Of a stretch of DNA of 64,000 nucleotides, positions 63,912 through 64,000 are shown piece after piece. Numbering within the stretch: the stretch's first letter is position 1; each line of letters begins with the position of its first letter. The translations under genes and the position numbers were made by a program. This DNA is from Agaricus subrufescens (lineage: Eukaryota > Basidiomycota > Agaricomycetes > Agaricales > Agaricaceae). The stretch lies in NCBI GenBank assembly GCA_029945375.1, contig CM057069.1:1-64000 (forward strand). The letters run 5' to 3'. A model generated the notes under the pieces. The model ran no database searches. It worked only from the letters and a program-made list of their open reading frames with translations, and was not told where the DNA came from.

Positions 63912-64000
63912 GGATGGAAGGGAACGTGTGTGAGGCCCCACGAGGAGCCGCAGACGGACTTGTCTGAACGAGAATGATAGATGGCGATCGCGGAGATGAT

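Overview
The window is nuclear DNA from a filamentous basidiomycete, most likely a mushroom-forming Agaricomycete that lives on plant material. The evidence is intron-dense genes (many introns of 49-75 nt), an AA9 cellulose-active copper monooxygenase with a CBM1 module, an IML2/TTC39 protein, serine/proline-rich proteins of the kind common in mushrooms, Ty1/copia debris, and a eukaryotic tRNA-Lys with an intron after position 37. The species cannot be named from sequence alone. Gene models were built by hand from open frames, splice signals and phase, so ends marked uncertain need transcript support.

Layout. 0.3-2.2 kb: a Zn2Cys6-like, low-complexity, coiled-coil protein (-). 2.8-5.7 kb: repeats, namely a ~318-bp tandem array carrying a 15-bp inverted repeat in each unit, GC-rich direct repeats, and the 3' end of a copia element with its LTR. 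5.8-6.7 kb: a small four-helix-bundle (MLKL/HeLo-like) protein with an Asn/Gly-rich, possibly amyloid-forming tail (-). 7.3-11.1 kb: an ISWI chromatin remodeller (-) whose 5' end runs into a decayed gene (11.1-13.0 kb). 13.2-18.1 kb: a large serine-rich coiled-coil protein (-). 21.2-22.0 kb: an ABM-like small protein gene broken by one stop codon, with a GC-AG intron. 24.7-27.3 kb: IML2/TTC39 (+). 27.8-29.8 kb: an MFS transporter (-). 32.0-32.9 kb (-) and 33.1-34.7 kb (+): a divergent pair, a conserved unknown and an aldo-keto reductase with tiny exons. 34.9-39.9 kb: a YML020W-type alpha/beta hydrolase (-). 45.2-50.6 kb: three genes in a row on the minus strand, a ferric/cupric reductase, a Ctr copper transporter and an AA9 copper enzyme. 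52.0-53.4 kb: a TPR protein (-). 54.5-54.8 kb: a small secreted cysteine-rich protein (+). 55.2-60.0 and 60.4-63.7 kb: two large low-complexity proteins (+). 63.8-63.9 kb: tRNA-Lys(CUU).

How genes may work together. The clearest functional unit is the copper block at 45-50.6 kb. A surface reductase would supply Cu(I), Ctr would import it, and the AA9 LPMO needs one copper ion in its histidine brace. Most other genes look like ordinary housekeeping or lineage-specific genes. Long gene-poor stretches (18.1-21.2, 22.0-24.7, 29.8-32.0 and 39.9-45.2 kb) show nothing I can support.
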